NCBI RefSeq assembly: GCF_033807715.1
Contig: NC_084591.1
Span: 32,340,590-32,404,589, forward strand
DNA: 64,000 nt
Origin: Cololabis saira
Taxonomy: Eukaryota; Chordata; Actinopteri; Beloniformes; Belonidae
Direction of reading: 5' to 3'
Shown here: piece after piece, positions 19,938-32,909 of the stretch
Numbering within the stretch: position 1 is the stretch's first letter
Layout: each line of letters opens with the position of its first letter
Notes under the pieces: model-generated
The model's input: only the letters and a program-made list of their open reading frames with translations
Told to the model about the DNA's origin: nothing
Databases searched by the model: none
Made by a program: the position numbers and the translations under genes

Positions 19938-20275
19938 CTATACAATCCCAAGAGCTATGTTGTCAGGGGATAAAGCCCTTGGTAGGGTTTCCCAAAGCAA
20001 ATCCCAGGGGACGAGCCAGACTAAGGATGTATATGTGAAGAAGCATAGAGCTCAATGTCCCTAACCTGGACTAAGGTTACCCTGGAACTAGAACTGTGGG
20101 TGGGGCTCGTTGATGAACGCCTGGTGGCTGGATCTTTATCCATGGGGTCCGGTTAGGCTGAGCCTGATACCACAGGGGTTTTCTGTCCTGTGGGCCGACC
20201 ACCGGCTGTACTCTGCGTGGGGCTTGGTGTGCTGAATCGGTTTCTAAAACTGGTCCTCAGCACGTGGAATGTAAA
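19938..20275 (+). mobile_element. Rex3 5' UTR/start fragment
   Basis: Aligns by eye with 27550-27950: AGCTATGTTGTC, TGGTAGGGT, GACGAGCCAGACTAAG, GCGCCTGGTGGCTGG-like, GGGTCCGGTTAGGCT, and ACGTGGAATGTAAAC (the TWNV start of the endonuclease). No downstream RT follows. Confidence 0.75.
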
Positions 20276-20755
20276 CAACTTAGCTGTTTCTGGGAATGAC
20301 CCTGGGAGGCATCCAGATTAAACAAATGCTCGGAGCCTGAATCCCACCATCATGTGGAGGGACAGAGGTATCCTACTCAGAGTAAACGACGTGGGGAGAT
20401 GTCATCAAACTGACACCTGGGGGCAGGTTAGTCAGATCAGTCTGAATCAGGAGAAACATTTCTGTCTGGAAGTGCAGGGCTGCACTGAAACAACTCCACA
20501 GACTTGCAGGTTCATGTCGATGTTTTCAGTCTGAGGCTGCCTGCAGGACCAGCAGGTCAGATCCTGATGTCCATGTCCTCACATGGATGAACTAACACCT
20601 CCAACACACCTGGAAAGTGTTGTATTATTCTGGACCAAGACCATGTGTCTCACTGTGGTCCAACCCCAGAACTCCCGTCAGTTTGGACCTGATCATCATT
20701 AGCGCTCCAACACACATGAACCAACACTGCAGCATGTTCATGATAATGATAGTTA

Positions 20756-20756
<1 letters not shown>

Positions 20757-20830
<74 letters not shown>

Positions 20831-20831
20831 C
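20757..20831. repeat. (GCAC)n tetranucleotide array
   Basis: About 18 perfect ACGC units; open frames on both strands here are repeat translations. Confidence 0.98.
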
Positions 20832-21436
20832 TTCATTACTAACAGAGTAAACCAGAATATATTTGAAGGCATGCATGAACCAGACCATACCAATATAAGA
20901 CTATATTATGAGAATAGGCAGAAGTTAAACCAGTCTAAGTCTTTACCAAGCTAATTAAAAATGATGTTGAAACATTGGTCCCAGCATTCGGCCCTTAAGC
21001 CAGTCCCAGTGTGTTGCAGTGTTTCTGACTCAATCTAATCTGACTGAAGAGGATGTAGAGATTCCCAGCAGAGAAGCAGGTGTTCGGACTAACTGACCCT
21101 CCGACCCTCCGCGTTTATCTGCAGGATGACCTCTCAGACTCTCAAGACACCATCTGAAGACAACACTACATTTCTGAGCTCACTGAGGGACTCCTGTTTG
21201 GTGCTTTGGGAACTCTGGAAATCATTTCAGGAGTTTTAACAGTGTTAAGAGGAGGAGGTTAATGTTTACAGATCCAGGGGCCTCGGCCTCCATCAGTTTA
21301 AATATTATTACTGCTCTGCAAACTCAACAAGTCGGTCTTTCTGGATCCAAAGCTTTATGAGACCGGATTCAGAGTCAGGCTGTAGACTGTGACATTGTTC
21401 CTAGACCGCTTTCAGAAGGGTCATTTTTGTGGAGTT

Positions 21437-21965
21437 TGTTTGTTTGTTTTATTTAGGATCCCCATTAGCATTAGCCACAGCATTAGCTATTCTTCCTGGG
21501 GTCCGACATACAAACAACACACAAATAAACACTTAATACATACAGACATACATTACACATGACAAAACAAAACAGTAATAGACACAACTCCCTTAATCAC
21601 AATCTATACAGAGGATAGAACTAAATCACCATCATTCTCAGACATACATACATAGAAATGAAATCAAATAAAACACCTTTATAACCAATGCCTGCCTGGA
21701 ATGACCTTATCTAAAATTATTTGACCACTTTTCACCTTATTACGATAGGGTTTACACTACCTATAATTATATTTCAACCTTCACTTTGTTCCCTCTAAAT
21801 GACAAATCATCATTCATAAAAATTTAAAAGATATTGTTTTAACTGAAACTTAAACCAATCTTTGCTACCTGCATGTGAAATATAAACTGGTATAGAGTCT
21901 TAGCTTTAAACCCATAAATCAGCAGGTTGCTTGTTATGGGGTGTTGAGAGTCTTCCCTGGCAGCT
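21437..21965 (-). mobile_element. LINE 3' end, minus orientation
   Basis: GGATCCCCATTAGC with TCTTCCTGGGGTCC is a common fish LINE 3' UTR signature, with the tail at the left (TTTGTTTGTTTTATTT). The AT-rich sequence to about 21965 probably belongs to it; no RT motif is legible. Confidence 0.5.
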
Positions 21966-22339
21966 TGCTTGGAAGAGGTTAAATCAAGTTAGTAAAACCT
22001 TGCATGATATTCTAATACACCCCTCCAAAGCGTTCAATGATCCGGTTGAAGCAGGAATGGTGGCTGGAGCATTTCTCACCCTGGAGATGTGTGCATAGAG
22101 AATAAACAGGTCTCTTTTATTCAGCTCCAAACTAAAAAAAATCATCTACTGCAATCTCTTATATCCCAGAATTCACTGTGATTTATTTCTCTGCAGTCGA
22201 ATATTGCTCAGGTTTTGTCACAAAAGTTCTCCCATCTGGCAAACCCTTCTAAGAATAACGGTGATGCCTCCGCAGATGTGATGGACATTCAGAACCTTTT
22301 AATGTTGGCAGGTTCCATCCATTCAATTCCTTTTATCCA

Positions 22340-22570
22340 AGCTCAGGTCTCTGGGGCAGCAGATGGAGCAGAAAGACCTGCAGTCCTCCATCTCTCCAGC
22401 CACCTGCTCCAGCTCCCCAAGGGAAGCACTGAGGAGCTCCCAGACCAACTGACAGTGTGACCTGTGTCCTCCTCCCAGTTGGTCATCCCCAGAACACCTC
22501 CCCGGGAGGAGGCATCCAGGGGAGGTCCTCACAAGATGCCCAAACCAACTCATTTCTACCACCACTCTAC
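22340..22570 (-). mobile_element. Rex3-like 3' coding fragment
   Basis: The minus strand reads WFGHLVRTSPGCLLPG and later ELEQVAGE, matching the Rex3 C-terminal WxGHLxRMPPGxLPxE ... ELEEVxGxRE. Frameshifted. Confidence 0.7.
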
Positions 22571-22574
22571 AAAA

Positions 22575-24480
22575 AAATATTTTGACTCCACAATGGCATC
22601 TGCAATGTGTGAAGCCAGGCCATTCTACGTGGACCCGACCAGGTCAGAGGGCTCTCCGGGGGGTCATAGGTAGCTCCTCTGGTTGACCTGCTATGCCACC
22701 ACCAAGGAGACTTCCCACAGAAGAGACAATAAAACAGTTTTTTGCACATCATGTGACCTGGGGATGTGTCATTTCTGTTGCACTTCTGTGAAAAGTTCTG
22801 TTTTTGATTGAAACCTATAAGAACATTTTACATTACTGGTTGGTCCAGTCCAGTAACAGAAACAGAGCTGGCGCCTCTCTTGAGAGACAGATGTGGCAAT
22901 GGCCAGGGTCTACTTTACCATGTCGGTGTTTTCAGATACCCTGTTTTATACTGGGAAGAAAACCAGTTAAAAACTTCCAGCCTGATTCCTTTCTAGCCAC
23001 ATTTGGACCCTCTGACAGGTGTTGTACTTACGTCACTGGACGTATACTTCTTCCCCACGTATCAATGAAACCATTTCCATTACTACGATGGAAAAGATTC
23101 ATGACAACGTTGAGTGGGTCCACCTTCAGCAGGTCGGGAAGCAGTTTCTGACGTTACGGGATGAGCCCTAACAGGATAACAGAGGGTGCTGCTGCTCCGG
23201 CACACCTCTCCTCTGTTCTAAACAGTACCGATACAGTTCTACGTGCTCAGTGTTGGTTTTCTTTTCTATCCTCTTTTGAAAAAATTAAAATTGACTATTT
23301 AAAACCAGTTAATAGAGGCGATGTGGTGGATCTTAAAAAGTCCATACCTCCATATCCGCTATACATGGTGACTCTGAGGAATGACGCCTCTCCAGGTTCC
23401 TGGAACTGGAACTGGTACTGGTCCTGGTGGACTCCTGATCTCAGACAGGCAAGGTCGTTTCTGTCATGTGTTTTCTGGTTGTTGTGGTCAGAAATTTAGC
23501 CTCGGTGACTTCAGTCCTCTTCTGCCTGTGGACTCAGTCATCTCTGCTAATCCGTCCTCTCTCCTGCTGATCCTCTCTCCAACACACTGATAAGAGCAGG
23601 AGGAGGGGGAGGAAACAGGAAACAGCAGGGCGGTCCTCCCTCCTCCTTGTCCCTGATGACATCACCCTGATTTCCTGCCCCTCCCTCTCCCAGCAGGACA
23701 TATTGTTTTGGAGAAAATGACCCTCCATCAATATGCTACCAGTCTGCTGATGGAAAACCCTCTGAAGAGACGAACACCAATGTCTTCCTGAATCCTGAAC
23801 ACATCCTCAGAATTCATTCTTAACTTTTAGGGTGATCCAGTCTTCACTCAGGAGGAAGGTTGTGAAGTTTTCTTTTCTTGAGTTTCTTGCTTTGAAAAAT
23901 AATAATACATAATATGACAGAGGCTAAAGTTTCTGAGGAGTGTTGTTTGGGAGACCCCTAGAGGCCATCAGGGGTACTGCGTCCAGTCTCCGTAGGTACC
24001 TGTACTGGGTTGTGTGGTTTGGCTTGACTCACCCAGAATAAATCAAGAATATCTTTACAACCATCAGACCAATGTTCAGGCTCCTGGTCTCTATGGACAG
24101 GTAGTTGTGATATATATAATCCCAGATGAAGTTGGAATGAATTGACAGAAAACATTTTTTTTCCCACCAAACATGAGTCACAGATTAGACTGATGATAGG
24201 TACCCATCTGGAAACTGCCAAGTATCATAACATCAGACTGCTAGGTGTAAATGTGCCCTGAAACAAGTGCCAACTTTCAGGCTGGGAGTCAGAAGAGTTG
24301 AACCTCCTCAATTGACCACCGATTTGGACAAAATGACCCAGTTATAGCCGATCAACCACAAAAACCTGGAGGATATTATGGACCATCTAAACTCATCCTC
24401 CTGTTGTCTCCGTATTGTACCCACAGATTTCTTCAGGAAAGTTTTACATCTGATCTGATTCAAATAGTAAACTCATCCCT
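22575..24480. other. Non-coding, nothing recognised
   Basis: No exon or repeat family identified; several open frames without family similarity. Confidence 0.4.
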
Positions 24481-24486
24481 TTTGTA

Positions 24487-25260
24487 AGGTGTTGTCCCCC
24501 AGATCTTGAAGGCCTTGAAGTTCTTGAAGACAGGAGTCATCAAACTACTGCTGAAAGAGATCAATCTGGACAAGTTGGTGATGCTAAACTACAGACCCAT
24601 CTCAGACCTTCTATTAATCATTAAGGTTACTGAAAAAGCTGTGTTTCAACGGTTAAATACCTTCTTAACTCTGACCAATCGCTTTAACGTCTTCCAGTCC
24701 GGTCTTCATGCTCACCACAGCACTGAGACTGCCCTTGTCAAGATGTTCAATGACATCCAGATACATACAGACTGGAAGAACCACAGTGCTGGTATTATTG
24801 GACCTCAGCACAGCATTTGGACCAAAATACATCAGAGACTTGTTGCCATAGCAACCATCCACACCTCTCAGGTCTTCTGGTTCAGGTCTGCTCTGTGTCC
24901 CCAGAACCAGAACCAAGCATGGAGAAGCAGCATTCAGCTTCTATGCTGAATGCTATACAAACTTCCAGAAACCTGCAAGAATGCCGAAACCCTCAGTTCC
25001 TTTACATCAAGATTAAAACTCATTTGTTTACAGCTGCCTTTGATGAATTATTTAAACCATCGGGATTTAGATTTAAACTGTTAATTTTAGTACTAAACTG
25101 TAACTCTGGTTTAAGTCTAACTTTATTTGTTATGCCACTGCTTTATATAAATTCTCCTGGTGTGGGATGTGACATCCAGCAATTGAGACCAAAACGGTTT
25201 TTGAACCAGACTGTAAATATGTTTACTTCTCTGAAGTTGGAGATCAACAGAGGTTGATTT
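24487..25260 (+). pseudogene. L2 LINE, internally deleted
   Basis: From about 24510 the frame reads LKFLKTGVIKLLLKEINLDK, LNYRPISDL, EKAVFQRLNTFL, FQSGLHAHHSTETALVKM, the fingers region of L2 RT. The catalytic YADD part is missing. The C-terminal end (LKTHLFTAAFDELF, about 25013-25054) follows after about 180 bp, so most of the palm and thumb has been lost. Confidence 0.8.
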
Positions 25261-25282
25261 GTTTTGACAGATTTGATCAAAA

Positions 25283-25605
25283 TTAAAGGGGACCTATTAT
25301 GGCATCTAATACCTATTTTAAACAGGCCTTGAATGTCTTAAAAACAAGCTTTTGATTGTTTTTGAAATACAAATACAGGAAGTGGACTACAACATGGGGC
25401 AATATGGAAAACTGAAATAAAACTAGCGCTGCATTAACCAATTGTTGAGCAATTTTACTTCTTATTTGTCTTTTTGTCTCCTCCATTAATTCTTGGTACC
25501 GTGCCCCTACAGACAAGGAGGGAAATACATTAATAAGAATTTTTGTGTGAAAGCAACATAAGCCAACTGAGCTATGTCTATGTGTGACTGACATAAGGTG
25601 GCCAT
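25283..25605. mobile_element. One end of a DNA-transposon-like repeat
   Basis: TTAAAGGGGACCTATTATGG is a frequent terminal sequence of fish DNA transposons. No inverted partner is found in this window. Confidence 0.35.
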
Positions 25606-25609
25606 GTTC

Positions 25610-27150
25610 CAGCTCCCAGCCTTTTTCCAGTTCTTCTATGCACTGAAACAGTTGATATTTGGGGGGGGTCTGCTATGTATGAGAGTCCAGGGGGTTCAGT
25701 CCATACTGACGACGGTGCTGGACCACACTGGAACTGCCTACTTCTTCCAGCGTTGATTTAAAAGTCTGGACCAGATACATAAATCAATTATTATTATATT
25801 AATTATGCTTTGTGTCAGGTTATTGTTCTTGTACCAAGTTTATAGCTGAGATTCAACAGAAACCTGGGATGCTCTGTTGAGCCAGAGAAAAGCCTCTGCT
25901 GCAGCTGATGTCCATCTGTGGAAATATGAAGGTCCGGAACCAGGAAGGTTTTCTTCTATTTATTTGTTTGTTTCCTTTAACTTCAGCTGTATTATCTCTG
26001 TTGGCAAGACATTCTGTGGGATGAATTCTCTTTTATAAACATAGCCTCCTCTTCATCGCCTTGTTTCTGTGATGGAGAGTTCTTGAACATTGGTGTTGGG
26101 GTTAAATCCGAACACTAAAGTAGACAAAAAGCTGACCTAAATCATGTACTGAAGCTTTATCAGTCCCCATCAGCCCACAGCCAACTGCTCCCACACATTC
26201 ACTGTTTGGTCCAGCAGGTGCTGGTTAGGAAAAGCTCAGATGGTGCCAGCATTTAGTTCGTTTACTTCTTAGAGGGCTTGTTTTTCTTAAAAATAAAAAA
26301 TGAACACAATTCAACCCCTCTGGTACCTCAGTACAATAACTGACCATCAGCAGCTTCTTTTTAGATGAACGGTTGCTCAGATACCATCGTTTAGGAGTAC
26401 ACCACCACCTGCTGTTCCAAACTGTGTAACATCAGGCATTTAATGACCTCAGGTTTAGAAAAGGCGAATCCTTCCTCTGTTGACATTTCCAACAGTAAAC
26501 CATCACTTCTTGTAAGGAAGTGAATGTCAAAATGGTTTGAAGCAGTGTGAGAAAGTGAGATAATGGTTTTAAGGTCAATTTTAGGAAATAAGAAAAGTGT
26601 AAACTTATTGGATAGTGTATATGTTGGAAATGTTCTATTTTGTTTTTCAGTTATATTCTTGTGGGGTGTGATAATTGGTTCATGTTAATTTAGTTTGTTT
26701 GAGATCCTAATGTCCTAATGTTGGTAGGTTGGTACTATTTAAGGGTGCCTGCCCTCCAGTCTCAGGGGGAACGTCTGTTGGCCTGCTGGAGGGAGCAGCA
26801 AACGTGCTAAAAGTACAAATCGGTTATTCTGTTTTTGTTATTGGTTTGGTTTATTTTTTCACCCTCAGTTTGGTGACCTGTGCACTGTTTATGGACTGTC
26901 TGGTTTGCAATAAAACTACTTTTTTGTAAAAACCATCAAACTGCCACTTCCTCCTTCCAACTCCTCTAAACAAAGTCCAGGCTGATCACATCCTGTAACG
27001 AGGTGACCACCCGGTCGCTCACAAGCAGCAATACAGTGATTGTCATCTACATAAAAAATTCTAGCACTGGCATGGCAGCAATTGTGTCCAACTGGACTCA
27101 CAGCAGTCTGACCAGCACTTATCAATGCTGGACCCTCCTATGTGATTTCT
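25610..27150. other. Non-coding, nothing firm
   Basis: AT-rich DNA; an AATAAAACTAC polyadenylation-like signal near 26909 ends a stretch that could be an old LTR or LINE tail, not resolved. Confidence 0.35.
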
Positions 27151-27154
27151 TGCT

Positions 27155-27225
27155 TGTGTTGTTCTCTCAGATGTAAGTCACTTTGGATAAAAGCTTCTAC
27201 TAAATGACAGTAGTAGTAGTACATC
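27155..27225 (+). mobile_element. SINE 3' end
   Basis: CAGATGTAAGTCACTTTGGA, TAAAAGCTTCTACTAAATGA and a (GTA)n tail: 5'-truncated member of the family at 8953-9180. Confidence 0.75.
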
Positions 27226-27784
27226 AAAACTCCAGTTTTTCATTGTTGAGGGTTAAAAAGTTGTCCACAATCCCCAGCATGTTGGTGTAAGTATCCTCCT
27301 TAGGAGGAATGAGGGTGGAGTGTCTGACTGAAAGGTTCTTTTATTGTTCATTCATGTTAATTTTTTTTTTGAGCCATTTAAGCCATTCTGGTATCAACAT
27401 GTTCTGCTGCATTCAGCTTGTTCCTGATATGACTTTTGGTCCTTCAAATCCTTCAACTTGTTAAGATATTCCAGGATATTCCAGGACATTGACCCCTCCT
27501 TGAACCGCCACCTTACTGTAGTGGAGGGGTTTGTGTTGCCCGAGTGATCCTAGGAGCTATGTTGTCTGGGGCATTACACCCCTGGTAGGGTCTCCCATGG
27601 CAAGCAGGTCCTAGGTGACGGGCCAGACTAAGAGCGGTTCAAAACGTACTCATGGAAAAGAAAAAAATCAAGGACTGTTACGTGGCCCAGATTGGTGTCA
27701 CCGGGGCCCCTCCCTGGAGCCAGGCCTGGGGTTGGGGCTTAAAGGCGAGCGCCTGGTGGCTGGGTCTTTGCTCATGGGACCCGG

Positions 27785-28534
27785 TTGGGCTCAGCCCGAA
27801 ACAGTGATGTGGGCCCGCCTTCCTGTAGGCCCACCACCCGCAGGAAGGACCGTGATGAGCTGGTGCAATGTGGTCTGGTTAGCAGTCTTGGCGGGGTGCC
27901 TCGACGACCCAATCCCTGGATCAAAACCCTCGCAGTGGGGACATGGAATGTCACCTCCCCGGGGGGCAAGGAGCTGGAGCTTGTGCATGAGGTTGAGAGA
28001 TACCGGCTAGAGATAGTCGGGCTCACCTCCACACATAGCTTGGGCTCTGGAACCCAGCTCCTTGAAAGGGGCTGGACCCTCCACTACTCTGGAGTTGCCC
28101 AGGGTGAGAGGCGGCGGGCTGGTGTGGGCTTGTTAATAGCCCCCCAGCTCAGTCGCCATGTGTTGGAGTTTACCCTGGTGTACGAGAGGGTCGCTTCCCT
28201 GCGCCTTCGGGTCGGGAAAAGGTCTCTCACTGTTGTTTGTGCCTACGGGCCGAACAGCAGTACGGAGTACCCAACCTTCTTGGAGTCCCTGGGAGGAGTA
28301 CTGGATAGTGCTCCAACTGGGGGACTCTATTGTTCTACTGGGGGACTTCAACGCTCATGTTGGCAATGCCAGGACATGTGGCACCAGGACACCCTGGGCC
28401 GGAGGTCAAGGATCAACTTTGTTGTCGTTTCTGACAGATCTGATCTTCGGCCGTATGTCTTGGACACTCGGGTAAAGAGAGGTGCTGTGCTGTCAACTGA
28501 TCACCACCTGGTGGCGAATTGGATACGCTGGTAG
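27785..28534 (+). pseudogene. Rex3 APE-type endonuclease region (frameshifted)
   Basis: GTWNVTS near 27940 is the first APE block. The AYGPN block follows at 28243-28257. The LLGDFNAHVG block (about 28330-28370) lies in a different frame, and the final STDHHLVANW block (about 28496-28525) returns to the first, so two compensating frameshifts lie in the middle. Target-site nicking activity is lost. Confidence 0.85.
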
Positions 28535-28543
28535 AGGAAGAAG

Positions 28544-30470
28544 TTGGACAGACCGGGCAGACCCAAACGTATTGTGAGGGTCTGTTGGGAACGTCTGGCT
28601 GAGCCCTCTGTCAGAGAAGTCTTCAACTCTCATCTCCAAGAGAACTTCTCACAGATTCCGAGGGAGTCTGGGGACATTGAGTCCGAGTGGACCAAATTCT
28701 CTGCCTCCATTGTTGATGCGGCAGCTCGAAGTTGTGGACGCGAAGTCTCTGGTGCCTGTCATGGCGGCAACCCCAGAACCCGGTGGTGGACATCGGAAGT
28801 AAGGGATGCTGTCAGACTGAAGAAGGAGTCTAACCACGCTATGTTGGCCTGTGACACTCCTGACGCAGTAGATAGGTACCGGCAGGCCAAGCAAGCCACA
28901 GCTCGGGCAGTCCTGGAGGCAAAAACTCGGGTCTGGGAGGAGTTCGGTGAGGCCATGGAAAAAGACTTTCGGTCGGCCTCGAGGAAATTCTGGCGAATCG
29001 TTTGGCGCCTCAGAAAGGGGAAGCAGTACTCTGCCAACACCGTTTACGGTGCAGGTGGGGAGCTGTTGACCTCGACTGGGGACATCGTCGGACGGTGGAA
29101 GGAATATTTCGAGGATCTCCTCAATCTGACAGACATGCCTTCCATTGAGGAAACAGAGAGTGTGGACTCGAGGATGTGCTCATCCATCACCAGAGCCGAG
29201 GTCACTGAGGTGGTTCGTAAGCTCCTCAGTGGCAGGGCACCGGGGATGGATGAGATTCGCCCTGAGTACCTCAAGTCTCTGGATGTCGTAGGGCTGTCTT
29301 AGTTAACACGCCTCTGCGACATTGCATGGAAGAAGGGGAGAGTGCTGCTGGAGTGACAAACCGGGGTGGTGGTCCCTCTGTTTAAAAAGGGGGACCGGAG
29401 AGTGTGTTCCAACTATAGGGGGATCACACAGCCTCCCCGGGAAAGTCTACGCCAGGGTACTGGAGAGGAGATTACGGCCGATAGTTGAACCTCGGATTCA
29501 GGAGGAACAATGCAGTTTTTGTCATGGTTGTGGAACACTGGACCAGCTCTATACCCTCCGCAGGGTGCTTGAGGGTTCATGGGAATTTGCCCAACCATTC
29601 CACATGTGCTTTATGGATCTAGAGAAGGCATTTGACCCTGTCCCTCGTGCCATTCTGTGGGGGGCGCTCAGTGAGTATGGTGTCCGGGGCCCTCTGTTAT
29701 GGGCTGTCCGGTCTCTATATGATCGGAGCAGGAGTTTGGTTCATATTGCCGGCAGTAAGTCAGTCTTGTTCCCAGTGCATGTTGGACTTCGGCAGGGCTG
29801 CCCTTTGTCACCAGTTCTGTTCATAATTTTTTATGGACAGGATTTCTAGGTGTAGCCAGGGAACGGAGGGGATCCGGTTTGGGAACCACAGGATTTCATC
29901 TCTGCTTTTATCTCGGGGTCTTATTCATGAGTGAGGGGAAAGACGGAGAGAGATGAGAGATGTGAGATCAACAGACGGATTGGTGCAGCGTCCGCAGTTA
30001 TGCGGTCAGTGTACCGGAGCGTCGTGGTGAAGAAAGAGCTGAATCGAAAGGCAAAGCTCTCGATTTACCGGTCAATCTACGCCCCTACCCTCACCTATGG
30101 TCATGAACTTTGGGTAATAACAGAAAGGACAAGATCGCGGATACAAGCGGCCGAGATGAGTTTCCTCCACAGGGTGGCTGGACACTCCCTTAGAGATAGG
30201 GTGAGAAGCTCAGTCACTCGGGAGGCGCTCGGAGTCGAGCCGCTACTCCTTCACATTGGGAGGAGTCAGCTGAGGTGACTGGGGCATCTGTACCGGATGC
30301 CTCCTGGACGCCTCCCTAGGGAGGTGTTCCAGGCATGTCCCTCCGGGAGGAGACCCCGGGGAAGACCCAGGACACGCTGGAGAGACTATGTCTCTCGGCT
30401 GGCCTGGGAACGTCTTGGACTCCCCTCGGAAGAGCTGGAGGAAGTGGTTAGGGTGAGGGAAGTCTGAAAT
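28544..30470 (+). pseudogene. Rex3 reverse transcriptase, catalytic core deleted
   Basis: The frame holds LSGRAPGMDEIRPEYLK, then stop codons near 29300 and 29355, then PLFKKGDRR, RRLRPIVEPRIQEEQC, FMDLEKAFDPVPRAILW and GLRQGCPLSPVLFIIF. At about 29910 ISSLL is joined directly to YLGVLF. The stretch that normally lies between, including the FADD catalytic motif, is absent. The C-terminal part (RRIGAASAVMRSVYRSVVVK, HELWVITERTRSRIQAAEMS) follows. An RT without its Asp pair cannot work. Confidence 0.88.
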
Positions 30471-30479
30471 ACTGAAAGT

Positions 30480-31200
30480 CTGAAAAAAGAAAATACGACA
30501 TTTAAGGGACTGTGACTTTTACATTTTTGTCACATCATCAACTTATTTCTAACTTGCTCTAACGCCAGGATTAAAACCCTTGCCAACTTAAAAATTACAC
30601 TATTGCATTCAGAAATTACACCTGGCACAAATGGTGAAAGATTTTTGTTGATACGTCTTCCCGTTTCTGGACAGTGACCATTTGTTGAACGCTTGAAAAT
30701 CGCTGAGTCACTCCAGCAGAGTGACCCAGGCTGCAGGCTGCAGGTTGCCGCCAGCGTTCCAGCTGCGGCTCTCTGATTCACAGCTGGACCTCATTTACCT
30801 AATTAATGTAATAAATATACTGAGCAATACCGACTACCTCTTTACTTTGTCTCCTAATTCTGCCATTCCCATTTATCTTTTTCCTCCTCCAACTGCTTCA
30901 GTACATAGATAAGAATGACTTTTATCTTCTTTATACATATCAACACTAATTCGACTACATGTTTACGTCCTTCTCTCTTCAGCTTATATTTCCATTATTG
31001 AGGTTATTCGTCGTTTCTTAAGCTTTTCTTTCTGTCTGTAGATCATTTTTTCTTTTCAGCTGATTTCCTTCTCTTGAGCTGATCTTTTTTAGGTCATCTT
31101 CCTGTGTTCAGTCTGTCATCTTCTCTTCAACTCTTCCTTTTTATTTTTCAGCAAATCTTCTCTTCAGCCGAACATCCCTTCAGCTCATCTTCCTGTGAGC
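30480..31200. other. Non-coding, nothing recognised
   Basis: Pyrimidine-rich intron-like DNA right of Rex3. Confidence 0.4.
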
Positions 31201-31203
31201 TGA

Positions 31204-31412
31204 TCTTACTACTACTATTACTACTACTACTGTCATTTAGCAGATGCTTTTATCGAAAGTGACTTACATCTGAGACACACACACACCATGGAGTAATTAG
31301 GGGTAAGGCCTTGCTCAGGGGCCCAAGGTGGATCTTGGTTGCCAAGGGCTTGAGCCTGGGTCTTCCAGACCCAAGCCCACCCCTGTAGCCACTAGAGTAC
31401 CACCCCCCATCT
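31204..31412 (-). mobile_element. tRNA-derived SINE, full-length-like
   Basis: Minus-strand copy of the family at 8953-9180: (TAC)n tail at the left, CATTTAGCAGATGCTTTTAT, GTAAGGCCTTGCTCAGG, GGGCTTGAGCCTGGGTC (inverse B box) and CCACTAGAGTACCAC (inverse A box). Confidence 0.8.
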
Positions 31413-31444
31413 TTACATCATTTTTTTCTCTTTAGCAAAATATC

Positions 31445-31575
31445 TCCCTGGGTTCTCCTACAGAACACTCTCTTGCAGAACCCCATGGATGCTTCTAGAG
31501 AACCCCCCGGGCTCCCTTGCAGAACCCCATGGGCTCTTTTACAGAACCCTCTGGGCTCTCCTACAGAACCCTAAC
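31445..31575. repeat. Short minisatellite, about 4-5 units of roughly 28 bp
   Basis: Repeated GGGCTCTCCTACAGAACCCT-type units with CCATGG or TCT variants. Confidence 0.75.
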
Positions 31576-32199
31576 CATGACAGAGTTGTGCTACTTTGAT
31601 CATGACTCAAAAATTCTCTGGCAGCATAAAACGTTTTCACCCACAGACTGTATATCACTGGACAAACACAGGTTTCTGGTATCGATTACCTTTTAAAACC
31701 AATCAGAGACATCACTGCCAGTCAAGTTGCCACGGTCACCGAGACAACTGTTCAAAGCAACATCTAGCACCTATGGATCTGATAAGTAAATCCAAACCGC
31801 AGACTCTATCCACAAAGACCTCTCCAACAGATCCTACCCACCCACCCTCACACACAACAACCACACATCCACCACCATCATGGTCTGCGGACAGCAGGCC
31901 CTCCAGGACCAATCAGCTGTTCTTGAGTCATGTCTTGCTGGCTGCAGGAGGAGGACCTGCTCCGTGTTAGAGGGCTGGTTTTAATGCTGGTGCTGATATT
32001 AAAAACCTCATCATGATCCAGAACCAGTTTTTAGATGTACTAACCTCAGACTGAGTCCCGGAGGATCAGTCCTCATCATTTCACTTCAATTCATCACTCT
32101 ACCAAAGTCCAACCAGTCCGCTAACGAGGCTCCTAACGAACTGACAGGCTGTCACTGCTTCACTAAGCTCCACGTGACTGTGTGTGTATGTGTGTGTGT

Positions 32200-32327
<128 letters not shown>

Positions 32328-32777
32328 TGGGCAGCTCCCAGTTAATCTCCAGCTGGCCAGTAAGCAGCTTAGCTGGCACCGGAGTGTAGCAGCCGGGTGA
32401 CTGCAGCATGAACCGGTTCAGAGACCAGAACCAGCCTGAAATGTGCTCCTGGAGGGTTTCTGGTTTGTCTCAGAGCTCAGCAGAAAAACGGCCCTGTTTC
32501 GTCTTGTGTTAAACACAAACAAACAGGTCCGAAGTAGATCGGGTTCAGGTGTTTACATGCAGTTTAAAAGTCCGAACGATGTCTTATACAATCAGAAACA
32601 CGATTGAACTGCTGCATGTAAACGTACTGAGTGTTTCAGAGAGGGTGAGCTGTGATTGTAGAGTTTCTGGTGAGGTTGGCCCTGAGGGAGGACCTTGGCA
32701 GCCATGGAGAGGGAAATGGTGTCACCAGGTCAACCCTGCAGGTTAAGCTGCTGCTGCAGGTAAAGATAATCTGAGAC

Positions 32778-32901
32778 GGCAAGGCAAGGCAAGGCAAGGC
32801 AAGGCAAGGCACGGCAAGGCAAGGCAAGGCAAGGCAAGGCAAGGAGAGGCACGGCAAGGCAAGGCAAGGCAAGGCAAGGCAAGGCAAGGCAAGGCAAGGC
32901 A
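32778..32901. repeat. (GCAAG)n pentanucleotide array
   Basis: About 24 units of GGCAA with a few C or G changes. Confidence 0.97.
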
Positions 32902-32909
32902 ATGTGGTT

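Larger units (their letters stand above)
27490..30474 (+). mobile_element. Rex3 (RTE-clade) non-LTR retrotransposon, long dead copy
   Basis: 5' UTR from about 27490, then endonuclease, RT and C-terminal region. The family call rests on near matches to conserved Rex3 RT sequence (CGGGGTGGTGGT at 29361-29372, CAGGGCTGCCCTTTGTCACC at 29793-29812) and on protein motifs. The 3' end is truncated after ELEEVVRVREV, without the usual tail. Frame breaks and an internal deletion make it inactive. Confidence 0.88.
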
